Shown: positions 13,913-25,435, counted from the first letter of the stretch. The stretch is 64,000 nucleotides of DNA from Aspidapion aeneum (GCA_963576565.1 OY755042.1:96838185-96902184); one strand, 5' to 3'. Translations and numbers: made by a program. The notes: generated by a model from the sequence alone, not told the origin.

Positions 13913-14368
13913 ATGTCTGTATGTCTGTCTGTAACGACCAACGCGCATAACTCAAACACCGCTTGGCCGATTTTAATGAAATTTGGTACCTAGGCTGGGT
14001 CTTGCGTCGAGATGGTCCCATTTAAAAATGAACAAAATCCACCGAACACAAACCAAATAAAAGGGTGGGGGTAGATTTCAAAAATTAGAGTTTATGTGAA
14101 AATATGGTGTGTGTGATATCAAACGAAAGGTAATTGAGTCTGCAGTTAAACAAAATACATGTTAATTTTTTGTTTTTCTTAAGGGTGGGAGTAGATTTCA
14201 AAAATTTGAGTTTAAGTCAAAGCATGGCTTGTGTGGTATCAAACAAAAGGTAATTTAGTCTGGAGTTGAATAAAATATATTTCAGTTTTTAGTTATATTA
14301 GCTCACACATACACTATAACTATAGTACCTATTGTGAGCTTAGGGGCCCATATATTGGCAGAGTATTT
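13654..14368 (+). mobile_element. Family-1 element, copy 4
   Basis: 5' hairpin 13654-13689, a TGTC tract of about 36 units at 13791-13933 with three TATG variants, the core motif, two tandem units (the middle one deleted) and a 3' hairpin 14300-14340. It lies immediately downstream of copy 3 in the same orientation. Confidence 0.85.
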
Positions 14369-14696
14369 AAAATGTTACAATAACCTGTTTAATTCCTATT
14401 CAACGACTCCATCATAATATGGACTATTTCCTAAAATTCAATGCTTATTGATGATAAAACGCGCTCCGGTTTCAGAGAGCGATTTTTAAATCAACGACGA
14501 TATTAAATACATCGGTTTCATTTAAGCGAAATTTAAAACAGCGACATATTAAAATAGGGACCCTTAAAGAAGTGAACAATTAATCATAACGAAATATTAA
14601 AACTGCGATAATTCATTTTTCTTAACTAGTTAGGTTAGTAGCGTAGCTTTCCTTTCTACGAAACAGGTTAGGTTAGGTATATTATACGGGTGGCGG

Positions 14697-14908
14697 AAAA
14701 AAGGTCGAAAGACAAAAGACCGAAAGACGAAAGATCGAATACAAAAGATCGAAAAACAAAAGATCGAAAAACCAAAAGATCGAAATACAAAAGGTCGAAA
14801 AGAAAAACAAGAGATTGAAACTACAAAAGATCGCAAAACAAAAGATCAAAAATTAAAAGATTGAAAGACAAAAGATTGAAAATACAGATCGAAAGTACAA
14901 AAGCGAAA
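14697..14908. repeat. GATCGAAA degenerate minisatellite
   Basis: About fourteen imperfect tandem units of roughly 14-17 bp with consensus AAAAGATCGAAAnAC. Spurious open frames (FRSFVF on the minus strand) run through it. No protein is inferred. Confidence 0.8.
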
Positions 14909-16136
14909 GAATGTTCGTTTGGCAGAAAACCGACTTTAGATTTAAAAATAGTGGACAGGGATCATCAAAAATGGATCAAAGCCAGATTGGCCATTATGCC
15001 AAATCGAACAAGCAAACAAAGATTAAGATTAACATTAAAACTAAGAGTTTATTTTCTACCTAAATATCAACTAATATGTGGTTGTTTGAATGCGGTCACA
15101 TCTTATAGCGTTTTCAAGATTTTATCTGGAAGTATCCGCAAAGATCATTGTTTTTGGTGATGTTTTTATGAGGAAAAAATTGGTAAAATACTTAATAGAA
15201 ATTAAAGGGGGCAGCTGAGTTAAATATTTCCTATTTAGGTAATTGTGGAACTTCACATTTCTCAATGAGAATAATACAGATATATAAATGGACAGCTTTT
15301 TGAAAACAACGCACACAAAAAAAATATATTTATTCTATTAAATAAATTCAATAAAAGTAAAATAATCAGATTATACTAGAAACACCGCAAGAGACCGGTA
15401 GCGATTCTCAAATTATGCGACCCGACACCGAAAGCATGATGCAGAAGCAGAAGTAGACGACTATAGTCAAATTTTAAATTGGTCTTCATCTGTATGTACA
15501 TTTTATGGGTGGTTTTACATGCTGTCCCAAATATGACGTAACAAATATGGCCAATTATTTAGAAACATTGAACTACAACAATCGTAGATCGGTAATAAAG
15601 CGTTGGTAGACGTAAGTAGGTTCATGCAGGAACTTTTAGGCGCATCACACACCAAAATGCATAGCGCATAGCATGGCATAGCATAAACTCCGACCAATCA
15701 GCTATCGTCCAGAAGACCTCATATTGGTTTTGCGTAGGAATTTCCACAGGGTTGAACTTTTTATGGAGAATTCATATGTTTTCTTATTGTCAACCAATAG
15801 AATGTATCGAAATAAATGACGTGATCAACAAAACAGAGAGGAAGAAAGGAAAACAACGACAACCTAAAAAAAATATTTACCCAGTATTTTTATTGTTTTT
15901 TAAGAAGTTTTTATATTTTTTGGTAGTCTAGTGGTGTGTCTATTGAATTTTCTGGATAGACAACATTTCAATATGTCATTGTTATCCATCTCAAAAATAT
16001 TTCATCGTTATCCATCTCAAAAAAATCACAGAGTGCACAAAAAACAAACCAAATTTCATAAAAACAAACTGGACAAAAACACTTCCAAAACCAGAAAACT
16101 TAGGGTTAAGGGACTTGCATAATACTAGGGGAGACC
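14909..16136. other. No gene recognised
   Basis: An open frame at 14861-15160 begins in the minisatellite and shows no motif I recognise. Nothing else supported: no inverted ends, RNA genes or tandem units. Confidence 0.45.
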
Positions 16137-17515
16137 GGGGCTAGTTGGCGCAGGGGCAAGTAGACGCACGGCTATTTTCTACTAAACCACCAGTCTGGCA
16201 ACGTTGTGCGAATAGATAATTTTGATGTACGTGACCTAGTGTCTGCTTGTAAAGAGTTTCAGTATTCAGAGTGCAGTCGCTCAGTGTGAGCGCTCTCTAA
16301 TGTGTTTATACACGTGGTAAGTAAATTTTTATTCATTTAATATATTTGCGATAACTTTTCATACAATAATTGTAGGTACTTACTAGACAGAGTAGTTTAA
16401 GGATTGGAATTTCTAGTTTCAAAAACAAACTAAAATTTTTGTTTATATCTTAGTGTTGTACGAGAAAAAAATTCAAGAAACAAAAAAATACGATTGGGGT
16501 TAGTTGGCTCATTTTTTCAGGGGCAACTTGGCGCCTGCGCCAACTTACCCCAAGCAGTATTTTTGTTACAGAAATAACATAAATATTACTGCCGGTTTTG
16601 AAGTTTCAGGAATTTATCCTTTTAATCGGGATATCTTTTCCGAAGAGGAGTTTTTAGCTTCATATTCTACGGACCGACCTAACCCTAATAATATTGACTT
16701 GGGTGATGATCAAGTAAAAGAAAATGGTGAAAAAAATGTTCCCCAAGCTGCAGAAGCTGCATTATAGGAGTATTAAAAAAATGATCTTTTACAACAAGCT
16801 TTAGAAGTTGACGAAAATCAAATCTCGTAAAATTTTGGCGAAATAACCCCAGAAAAAAACGAAATAGTTCCATCTGAAATACGACCCTTACCTAAAGCGT
16901 AAGCAAGAAAAAATATTACCAAAGGGCGAAAAAGACGAACTATGGCTATATTAACCGGTACGCCCATTAAAGAAGTTCTTCGTGAAGATCAAGCTCCAAA
17001 AAAAAAGAAGGTAGAACTTAAAAAAAGCTTGTGAAATAAGCGAAAAGGAGGAAAATAGAAAAATTAGGTAGCGCCAAATAAAAAAAAAAAAAAAATAATG
17101 AGCCCTTAAGCAGCGATGATGAAGATGACTGCTTTTGTCTGTATTGCACTGATACATATAAGAATAGTGCCCCTAGGGAAAAATTGATTAAATGCAACTC
17201 GTGCCATGGCTCATGAGGAATGTGCGGGTGAAACATCATCAATTATTTTGTGCATTAATTGCTTAAGCGAGTAAACAGATTATATTATTTTTTAATTAGT
17301 TTATGTTTTTATTTTTGTTTGAAAAAAAGTACTGGTGAACTGCATTTTATAAACGTTAATTTTTTAAAGTTTAAATTAAAGCTTAGCTTATGTTTATTAA
17401 CATAATTTAAGTGTTTTATTTTGTTATTTAAAAAATTTAGTCCGCAACCCAGACCCAATGCGTCAACTTACCCCGGCCATACGCCAACTTGCCCCTGAGC
17501 GGGGCAAGTTGGCGC
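16137..17515 (+). mobile_element. pogo/Tigger-like DNA transposon, 5' part deleted
   Basis: Bounded by copies of a 15-bp GGGGCAAGTTGGCGC-type terminal motif, inverted between the ends. The interior keeps the 3' part of a transposase reading frame (16561-17275). The region that would encode the helix-turn-helix and the start of the DDE domain is missing. A palindromic pair of the terminal motif at 16520-16551 sits at the apparent deletion point. TA target duplications are expected for pogo but were not established. Confidence 0.65.
16561..17275 (+). pseudogene. pogo/Tigger-like transposase, C-terminal part, with PHD-like finger
   Basis: The frame begins near NINITAGFEVSGIYPFNRD and continues to a FLASYSTDRPNP stretch. 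That pattern is typical of the region after the DDE core in insect pogo/Tigger-like transposases. After a stop (near 16765) and frameshifts it resumes with a basic stretch (KKKKVEL) and then a cysteine/histidine cluster (CLYC, IKCNSCHG, HEECAG, CINC) at about 17120-17272, which resembles the PHD-type finger that ends many of these proteins. Stops and frameshifts make it inactive. Family assignment is by motif memory. Confidence 0.6.
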
Positions 17516-17699
17516 ATTTTGCATAAACATGATTTTTCTTGATTTTCTTTTAAACTATAAGAGCTAAAGAAAAATTATACATGGCGCATAAATAGCTGAG
17601 ATAAACGTCTAGATGCTGCACTATCTTTTTATTTTGCATAATAAACCACAAAGACATACAAATTAAAAAACCAGAAACTACTACTACTATGTCGGTTTA

Positions 17700-18545
17700 G
17701 AACGTTTGTCTACGTTGTCCGACGCCTATTCTCCACCTCCTTCGATCCTGACAATCATCCTCTGTCAGATTCTTTGACTCATTGATCTTTGGATTGACTG
17801 TTGCCATTCTAGTTTAGGACGCCCTCTTTTTCTGCGCCCTATTGGTTGCCATTCTAGGACCTGCTTTGGTAATATTTCGTCGTTCATCCGTTGTACATGG
17901 TCGTACCATATCAGTTGCCATTTAGTGATGTCATCCGTTATGCTTCCCTCGATTCCCATTCTTTCTTTTATGATCTCATTTCTTTTTTGCTTTTACTATT
18001 CTTTTTTCCAATTCTTTACAGTCTGTTCCTGTCTTATCAAATGTGACACCCAGATACTCATTGCATGGAGATATTGTTTGTCCATTTTCTAGTACTAACT
18101 CACTGGATTCGTTTACTATAAATAAGTACTGTGTCTTATCCACGTTCACTGTTAGTCCCCACTTTTGGTATTCTTCTGTTAACTTTCTCATCATATACTC
18201 CATGTCTTTTTTATCATTAGCCACAATTACTTGGTCGTCAGCAAACTGTAGTGTGTATATGGTAAATCGGTCGTTAAATTGTATTCCCATGCCGTGCACT
18301 TTACGTTTCCAGTTTTTTAGAGCTACTGCGATATATATTTTAAAAAGAGTTGAAGAGATACAGCATCCCTGTATTAAGCCTTTTGTTACCAGGAGTTCCT
18401 TTGAAAGTCGATTTCCAATTTTAATTTTAGATTTTGACCCTTTGTATAGTTCTTTTATCGCTTTTATGTATGTATGATTGATATTAGTTTGCTCTAAAAC
18501 TGTCCATAATTTTTCTACTGGAACGGTATCATATGCTCTGCCTTA
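17700..18545 (-). mobile_element. RTE-like LINE fragment, RT to 3' end (internally deleted)
   Basis: The minus strand encodes reverse-transcriptase palm motifs in order: AYDTVP near 18535, KGLIQGCCISSTLF near 18380, FADDQVIVAND near 18220 (catalytic DD) and YLGVTFDKTG near 18050. It then jumps to a C-terminal stretch, GHVQRMN-like followed by GRRKRGRPKLEW (17820-17860). Compared with the copy at 41306-42040, about 200 bp (the thumb-like part) are missing near 17990. Upstream homology stops at 18540. The 3' end carries a (TAG)n tail at 17683-17695. Non-functional. Confidence 0.8.
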
Positions 18546-18564
18546 TGCAATATTCGTTTGTGAT

Positions 18565-18722
18565 GAACATTACACCCGCTTTTCACCTCGCATGCCCACC
18601 CCGATTCAAAAAGCGCATCAGGTGACGCTGCATTTAAAGCCGGTGCAATACCATGGTCCATCACGTGATGCATTTTTTGAATCGGGGTGGGCATGCATTG
18701 GTGGAAACAGGGTATTATGCGC
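18565..18722. mobile_element. Foldback MITE
   Basis: Left arm ATGCCCACCCCGATTCAAAA and right arm TTTTGAATCGGGGTGGGCAT, with inner arms GCATCAGGTGACG / CATCACGTGATGC and outer CACCCGCTTTTCACC / GGTGGAAACAGGGT. About 158 bp, nearly a complete hairpin. It lies right at the 5' breakpoint of the neighbouring LINE fragment. Confidence 0.75.
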
Positions 18723-19052
18723 TATGCATTTTTGTGTGTGATGAGCTTTAGTCTTAAAATAAGTCCTTTTCCGTGTACATGGGATTTAGCAACACCGTGT
18801 ATAAACAAATGACTATTTGAGAAGTTACTCATACCTAACGGTTATATTTTTTATGCCTAATAATTTTCACATGCATCAAAAGGTCATAAAAAAATTACAT
18901 AAGCGTAAAAATGAAGATGATTGATCCGAGAATTGTAAGTAGGCGTTTTGTTTAATTTTTTTTAGATTGATCACCTGTGCCTTACAGTATTTAAAACTGA
19001 AAAAAAAATTCGGGTCAATGGCAATAATAGCCCAAGGGATTTGTTTTTGATT

Positions 19053-19132
19053 ATGTTATGTATTGGAAACGAATCAAGTGGGTTAGAACTAGACAATGGA
19101 CAAACATTATCTCGATGCATTGAGTATGTGGT
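19053..19132 (+). mobile_element. Tiny LINE fragment of the same RTE-like family
   Basis: Encodes CIGNESSGLELDNGQTLS, closely matching the same segment of the LINE copies at 17.7, 41.7 and 62.1 kb. About 80 bp survive, followed by a TAGTAGTAGT stretch. Confidence 0.65.
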
Positions 19133-19189
19133 AGTAGTAGTGTGGGGTAGGCTCTAGCACTGGCGACTAGGCACATGAAGCGCCCTTTT

Positions 19190-19912
19190 CGCCAACCACC
19201 GGGCACCCCCCCCTACTGCGTCCTTCCTTCGCTAAAGAATCTGCCCGTCTTCTGTATTTAGTCGAAAATATCAGGCCACCTCAGATTCAGAAGGTCCTCC
19301 GTCTCAACGGCTTTCTCTTCGAATACCTTTCTTCTTGCCTCCTTTTATGCTTCACATGATGAGAGGAAATGCGTTGAGGTCTCGTCCTCGGCACAACATC
19401 GCTCGCACGCATCCTCTTTCATTTTCATCTTCGCCAAGTGTCCTTGTAGGACGCAGTGTCCAGTTAGGACTTTTTGGCTCCTATCTCTCTTTGTGTTCTA
19501 CGGAGCAGCCAGTTCCTACAGGATCTAGGAAATGCTCTGACCCAACGCATTTCTGCAGGAATGTTCGTCCCCTTTGTCATTTCCTCCGGCCAACTCCTGA
19601 AGTACATCCGCGCACTCCTGTTTTATTTTCAAATTCGTCCTTCCATGTTACCGCCAGCATACCATTAATCTCCGCCTGGAAGACTGTTGCATTGGATCCC
19701 AGCAAGTAGCTTTTTCCAATACCCTTGCTTTTCACGTTCACTTCTGCACCGGTCAAATTCCGGTCTGTTAGCCTTGATCCAAACCGTGTAGATTTTTTTG
19801 ACAAGGAAAATATATTGTCCACGTAAAATTCCCTGGAATTTCCTGGAATTGGGAACAGTGAGAGGAACTTACAACTGGAACAGGTGCCAGTACAAGATCG
19901 TCCTTCTCTGCC
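19190..19912 (-). mobile_element. I-type LINE fragment: RNase H and C-terminal zinc knuckle
   Basis: The minus strand encodes an RNase H-like stretch, LTGAEVNVKSKGIG then GSNATVFQAEING, where the E of FQAE is a conserved catalytic position. After a frameshift comes VLTGHCVLQGHLAKMKM, then ACERCCAEDETSTHFLSSC. This CxxC...H...C pattern closes many non-LTR ORF2 proteins. The middle of RNase H is deleted, so it is dead. RNase H after the RT domain suggests an I-like clade; this is inference. Confidence 0.75.
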
Positions 19913-19951
19913 TCGAAACCTTAAGGTTTTTCTGAATTTAATAGCTACGCA

Positions 19952-20446
19952 TAGTTTTTGCAAAGTCACTTAAATAACTCCTTATACGGGGTTCTATCGA
20001 TTTCATGAAATTTTGCTTCATTCTGCCCTTCAAAAGTTATCCAAATTCATATAAAATCTTCCTGGTATAATTTAACCCTACCGAGAGAGAAAAGGCACAG
20101 CTCTTTGCGGTCCGAGCACAAAGTATTTCTTTTCCGACCGACCGAGCACAGGTGGATAGACGGTACCTGACTGGCAGATTTTTGTTGAGATGCGCTTTTA
20201 ATTGCTTTTGGGTGTGCTTTTCGGGACCCCTTTAGTCGGCAGTATGCGGAGTTAGAAAATAAATCAGTGTCGTTTCTATAGGTGTAGGAATAGAAAGTTT
20301 TATTATCTATTTTTATTTCTTTAGTTAACGCCATAATTAAATGAAATAATTTTCATGAGTATATCTACCGTTGCCCATGTCACTTTCTTTAAAGGATATG
20401 CCGATGGTCGGCTTTTATCTTTGTTCAACTGACTTTGCAAAAACTA
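19952..20446 (-). mobile_element. Complete TA-flanked MITE
   Basis: Terminal repeats GTTTTTGCAAAGTCA (19954 on) and TGACTTTGCAAAAAC (to 20444) are flanked on both sides by TA, the target duplication of Tc1/mariner-type elements. The 491-bp interior has no recognised frame. A truncated copy in the other orientation lies at 4727-5110. Confidence 0.8.
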
Positions 20447-20829
20447 TACTTTATTTTAAGTGCCAACGTTTCTTAAGGTGTCAATGAGATTTAGACGGAT
20501 GCATTATCTAGAAGAAATATCTCCTACTTTTAACTTTTTAGTAATTGGTGTTCAACAAAATTTAAGTCCGGTAAATTATAGATTTAAATCAAACAGTCTA
20601 GTTTACGATTCATAACATAACATAACATAAATATACTTGTCTTAAGTGAATCTAACTTGATTCAACAAATTAAATAGTAAGGAAATGATTTGCTTATCTG
20701 TCAATTCGATTTTTTCTGTGCATGTTTAAAAATTGCAGATTGGTTATCTTTTTGTTTTTGTCCGTAAAATAACACCGACCCACAAATTAAAAAGTAGTCT
20801 GTATTTTACTGTACTAGTATGTATCTACA

Positions 20830-21260
20830 TCAGGGGTCCGTTTTGCCCGTATACGCCCCAAACTCTTTTGAGTAAAGCTGCGAAAAAAGATTCAATCTTT
20901 TTTGAATATTTTATATAGCAGGGTAAATTTTGAAAGTCGAAATGCTGATTTATATTAATAGCACCGGCAAAGAAAGTGGTCTGTACATTTTGCCAGACTT
21001 AACCTTTCTATATATTCTTTATTGGGCTAAGTCCCCGTATATTCCCAAAATTTTGAGTAAAATTGCGAAAAAAACGTTGCAATTATTTTTTGTGATTTTT
21101 ATTGCAGGGTAAATTTTGAAAGCCGAAATTCCGATTTTTTAATTATACTTAGTAATAAATCCAGGTTTCAGCTTACTTTATGTTTTTCGGTGCGCCGAAT
21201 CAAAATTGAGGGTCCATTTTGCTCGTGCTAACATTTTACATTTTACAAAAAAGTAAATTG
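20830..21260 (+). repeat. ~185-bp degenerate tandem repeat
   Basis: GCAGGGTAAATTTTGAAAG occurs at about 20919 and 21104. Each is preceded by a TTTGAGTAAA(G/A)(C/T)TGCGAAAAAA block and followed by a GAAAT..CGATTT-like block. Two recognisable units and a partial third. Confidence 0.65.
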
Positions 21261-21360
21261 CAAAAAACTCAAAATAAATTATAATTTTTGCAATTTACTC
21301 GAAATTTTGGAGGCGAACGGGTTCCCGGATTTGGATTTAACCCATCAAAGAACATAGAAC

Positions 21361-21518
21361 TTTTCTTATTTTATATGCCAGTGTAACTATGCATATTTTG
21401 TTTTTACAAGTCTAATAATTTTTTATTTTTGCTTTTGTTTTTCTTATTTTATATGCCACTGTAATTTTAAATCTTTTGTTTTTACAAGTCTAACAATTTT
21501 TTATTTTTGCTTTTGTTA
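21361..21518 (+). repeat. 78-bp tandem duplication
   Basis: TTTTCTTATTTTATATGCCA begins at 21361 and again at 21439. Both units continue through a TTTTGTTTTTACAAGTCTAA word and a TTTTATTTTTGCTTTTGTT end. Confidence 0.8.
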
Positions 21519-21519
21519 G

Positions 21520-22746
21520 TTCGTTCCCTGACATGTTTAATTAACCATGATGGTAATGGGTGGGTCTTAACCCCCACCCACACTCTAAACGTGCCTTGGG
21601 CTGTGAGAGCGGGCGCAACGTTGCCGAGTTTTACTTAAAGTATTAGTCTTTGGAGAAAGCACGCGCTACCCAGTAACATTTTCAAATGGAATCACTGTAT
21701 AAAAATCATAGGTGGTTCGTTGCGATAGCCCTGGATACTATAGTATACTTAGTAGCAATTACTGGTTAACTCTTAAAACAATCTTAATTAACGTGTTTGT
21801 TCCATGCATAATCAGATACCTTGACGTTTTGCTAGTAGGTGGTACCTATATCAGAAGAAAATCAGATATTTCTCAACAACACAACGAGTCAAAGTTATAA
21901 CCATTGTTTTTAACCACTTTGAATGTTCAAGACCAGAACCGTTCTTATCTCCTAAACGATTTAACATTTTTGTTTTGTATTATAGTAAATTTTAGGTTTA
22001 GTACTTAGGTTCGATTTTTTATAAAATCAATATAATTAGCTCACACGAAATACGTTAGAATATAAATATGGGGCAATGCATTCTCACACGCGATGCTTGA
22101 AGCCAGGACCCCCATTTAATTCTTAATGTTCCTTCTTCGAGTAGACAGGATTTCGATTACTGCGCGTGCGTCAGTTTTGGTTTTGGAACATACTCCGTTA
22201 CGTCACAACATTATTTGGCAATTGTCAAAAATTTGGGGTTATGTTTATTTTTTTTTTCTAAAAACTAGTGAAAATGTATCAAATTGTGTATTAAAATTGT
22301 AGTTTTTCTAAAATCAATTGTGAAGATTTATTGTGGACAACATAAAGAGTGGTTAATGGCATCTATAAACCACTATTAACATTATTGAAAAATTATAAAC
22401 ACAAATACAAATATTTACCTATGAAATGGCACTCTCTTACAATTATAAAGAAAAATATAAGAACTTGCCTATGGAGTGGCACTCCCTTACTTCTCCCGGA
22501 CATTTTTCCACAAACCGCGTGAATTATTTCCTATTTTTCACAAAAAAAAACATAATTTTACATGACAAACGCAAAACACCGCAAAATGTAAAGAAACAAT
22601 AATTTTGGCTTCCACCCACACAGCAGCTGTGTCTACATAACAAAACACACGCATGCGCACTTGAAAATTCGGTTGCGAATTTAAATTTGCCATTGTTTCC
22701 AAAGCACGCTATAAGTCCTTCATTTTTCGATTTTTTAACAGGTATT
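21520..22746. other. No gene recognised
   Basis: A G/C-rich hairpin, GGGTGGGT...CCCACCC, sits near 21557-21582. A direct repeat (ATGGCACTC.CTTAC / AGTGGCACTCCCTTAC) occurs at about 22425-22495. The open frame at 22524-22784 on the minus strand has no recognised motif. Confidence 0.4.
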
Positions 22747-22747
22747 T

Positions 22748-23081
22748 GGCTCACACGTATACTGTAACTATAGTATTGTGTCAAAAATAAGAAATAAATG
22801 CTTGAATTTCAAAAAAATTTATATATCCTTGCGCTTCAGCAGACGATTTTGAAACATTTTTGTCCCGCAGTCTCTCTGTCTGTATCGACCAACATGCATA
22901 ACTCAAAAACTACTTTCCCGATTTTAATGAAATTTGATACCTAGGTTGGGTTTTGGTTCCATTTAAAAATAAATTAAATTCGCTACAAATAAGCAAAAAG
23001 AAGGGTTCGGTCCGGTTCGGTTCGGTTCATTCGGGGATAGAATTATGTGAGCTTAGGTGCCCATAAATTGACAGTATTTTT
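22748..23081 (+). mobile_element. Family-1 element, copy 5 (old, diverged)
   Basis: Keeps GGCTCACACGTATAC at the 5' end, the CAGACGATTTTGAAAC segment, a vestigial CTCTCTGTCTGT tract, the CCCGATTTTAATGAAATTTG core and the 3' GTGAGCTTAGGTGCCCATAA tail. The minisatellite is gone, replaced by a short GGTTC pentanucleotide repeat (about 23006-23028). Confidence 0.7.
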
Positions 23082-23589
23082 ATTCCCACCCTAGTGCACT
23101 ACAGCGTAGCGTTACTATATAAGAGTTAAAGATAATAAACCCAAATTATATACCAAGGGAGAAAAGTAGCACTAAAACAAAATAAATATCTTTCCTTATC
23201 GCGAAACTTGATAAATGGTTGGCGCCAACAGAGCAGACGTCCAAACAGTCGTCGCAAAAAATGTTCAGAGCCCTGAATTAAAGGCGCTCAAATTGATAGC
23301 GCCCAAAAGGTCTGCTTCTAAACGGTTGGTGTATAACCAGTAGGTCCTCAAACGATCGGCCGTGAGCGTCGCGTTTAGAAGTATACCTACGCAGTACTGG
23401 GCCTATTAGGCAGTGCCGCTTGATTGTCACCGCGCATGAAAAGTTTAATGACAGCTATGCGTTTAAAAGCTACATAGCTTTTAAGCACATCGTTCGAAAG
23501 ATAATTAATCTGGTTATAAGACACACTAAGTTGTTTTGGATACAGATGCTTTCATTATGCCATAAATAGGCTGCAAACAAAAAAAAATT

Positions 23590-23772
23590 ATTTGACTTCT
23601 GTCCGCCTGAGATAGCTCCTAAACGGCTAAACCGATTTTCATGAAGTAGAGCTTCCGTTTGTGAGATATTTACAAAAGCTGTTTTTATGGCTGATATAGC
23701 GTATTCAGTTTAAGTGTGCTAATAGGCTAGGAAGGTATCATCCATCTTGGATCCATTTATTTCCCTTTCAAA
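23590..23772 (-). mobile_element. Family-2 element, partial copy b
   Basis: Minus-strand copy with the conserved AAATAAATGGATCCA flank, TACCTTCCTAGCC end and TTTTTGTAAATATCTCA-like interior. It then jumps directly to the CTAAACCGATTTT core, so much of the interior is deleted. Confidence 0.6.
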
Positions 23773-24468
23773 AGATATTTGTACTAGTCTGTTCAGTGGT
23801 TGGGTCAAGTGGTGTAAAAATGAGACACTTTTTATTATATTTTTAAGATTTCCTCCTTTGTAGGACTTGATTTTTTTTAGGATATAAGCGATAATCAAAA
23901 ATTATTACAAACGTAAAAACATAGAAATTTGACCTATAATTTGAATTTTTTTTTTTAACTTTGTCTCATATTTTACCTTAGAAAAGTTCAAAATAAGACA
24001 GGTCAGGTGAAATATGAGACACTAATAAAATTTATGTATAAACAGTCGTATCGCCGTCTAAACCAAAAATAAGATAATCAGGGTAAAATTGAGATATAAG
24101 TTTTTGTCTTTTTTAACTTAAATTCAACAAATAAGTGCAAACATATTTATTAGGAAAATAGGCGCCAAACCGAACTACGAACTCACACCACGGATTACCT
24201 AGGTGATCTGTGCTCACACGACAAAAGTTTCGGTAACGTTTTTAAAAGTTTCTTACCACAAATAAAGCTATGGATTTTGTGATTTTAATTATGAGCCTAT
24301 TTTTTACAAAAAATAAAATAAATTGTAGGCATGAGGTCCTTACAACTGCTGCTATCAATTTGTAACAGAAAATCTATCGGAATTCAATTATTAGTATTTT
24401 TTATTTAAGTTTCTCATTTTTCAACGAGATTTTTTGACTTTTACACCACTTTTACACCCTATAGGTAT
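23773..24468. other. No gene recognised
   Basis: A+T-rich. ATGAGACACT words recur near 23830 and 24010, and ACACCCTATAGG just before 24469 mirrors the end of the next element, but no defined element could be drawn. Confidence 0.4.
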
Positions 24469-24810
24469 AATAGGGTGTTTGACAGTAGTAAAAAATAAAT
24501 ATATATTTATTTTTAGATATCTCTTTAGGTCTTGGTAATGCTAAAAACAAACTTTTTTGTTTAATTTTTTCTCAAATTCATAGTTCTTTTAATTAAATAA
24601 ATTCATTGAATTAAAACAATTAGCTACGTGATTCAAAACAGGCGGTCTACCAATGAGCTGCGAGTGACGTCACAAATCAGTAAACGCCTCGCACGAACCT
24701 ATTTTCTGTGGTATTTTCTTATGAATGGTAATGTTTGCTTTGGTATGAAGTGCGAAGTATCGTCCTAAATTAGATTTTATTTTTTGTTTTGCTTATAAAA
24801 AATATTTTCA

Positions 24811-24915
24811 ATGGACAACGGATTCTCCGAAGCCGATAGCTCTAACTTGCCAATGCTGCATTCGTTTATGGTGGCAGGCTTCTTTGCCAACAACAGTGAT
24901 TTTTGTTCTGCATAA
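24811..24915 (+). pseudogene. First-exon remnant, FMV..FF..NSDFCSAE protein (left copy)
   Basis: Begins MDNGFSEADSSNLPMLHSFM and continues AGFFANNSDFCSA, then a premature TAA where the right copy continues EFRHVK. The splice donor that follows in the right copy is degraded here (GTAATT). The pattern (AD..NLP...FMV..FF....DFCSAE.R.VK) resembles the N-terminus of insect proteins that carry SWIM zinc finger and YqaJ-type nuclease domains. That link is from memory and needs a search. Confidence 0.55.
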
Positions 24916-25184
24916 TTTAGAAACGTTAAAATGTTGATGTAATTATTCGTTGAGTTGTTTTGTGTATAACTGAAAGTCCTTTTATGATATTCTTCGCCTA
25001 CTTTTACTCATTTAGATTTTGAGGTTAGGTTATATGTTTTGCTTTTGTGTTTAATATGCCACTTACAATAGATTCAATTAAATACCCAATCATTATTATT
25101 TTAAGCATTAAGAAACAATAAAAATTGCAGGACAGGGAGGCAAATAGTATACAACGACCAGCAATAGTTGAAGTACTGCATAGG

Positions 25185-25350
25185 TTACACTGCATAGTCC
25201 TGCGTAGGTACTGCCTAGTCCTGCCTATGCACTGCCTAGTCTTGCATATGCACTGCTCAGTCCTATATTTAGCCTGCATGTACACTGCCTAATCCTGCAT
25301 TTAGAGCGACTCCCTATTCCTGCCTAATAACTGCCTAGCACCGCCTAAAA
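25185..25350. repeat. ~20-bp CTGCCTAGTCCTGC minisatellite (left copy)
   Basis: About eight imperfect units with consensus CACTGCCTAGTCCTGCATATG. The inverted counterpart lies at 27020-27185. Confidence 0.75.
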
Positions 25351-25434
25351 ATGTGTACACCTTTCTGCCTATTACAGTTGTTTACCCCTTGTAATAAACA
25401 TAACCTCAAAAATTTCATCGTCATTTACGAAATA

Positions 25435-25435
25435 G

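Noticed and set aside
14666..14679. AGGTTAGGTTAGGT as an interstitial insect telomere (TTAGG)n
   Set aside because: Fewer than three units. Such words are common by chance in insect DNA.
14861..15160. 99-residue plus-strand open frame as a gene
   Set aside because: It starts within a minisatellite and shows no recognisable domain or splice context.
18043..18477. 144-residue plus-strand open frame
   Set aside because: It is antisense to the RT palm of the minus-strand LINE, whose motifs are clear.
20047..20334. 95-residue open frame inside the TA-flanked MITE
   Set aside because: It lies wholly within a non-autonomous element, is not open in the truncated copy at 4.8 kb, and shows no motif.
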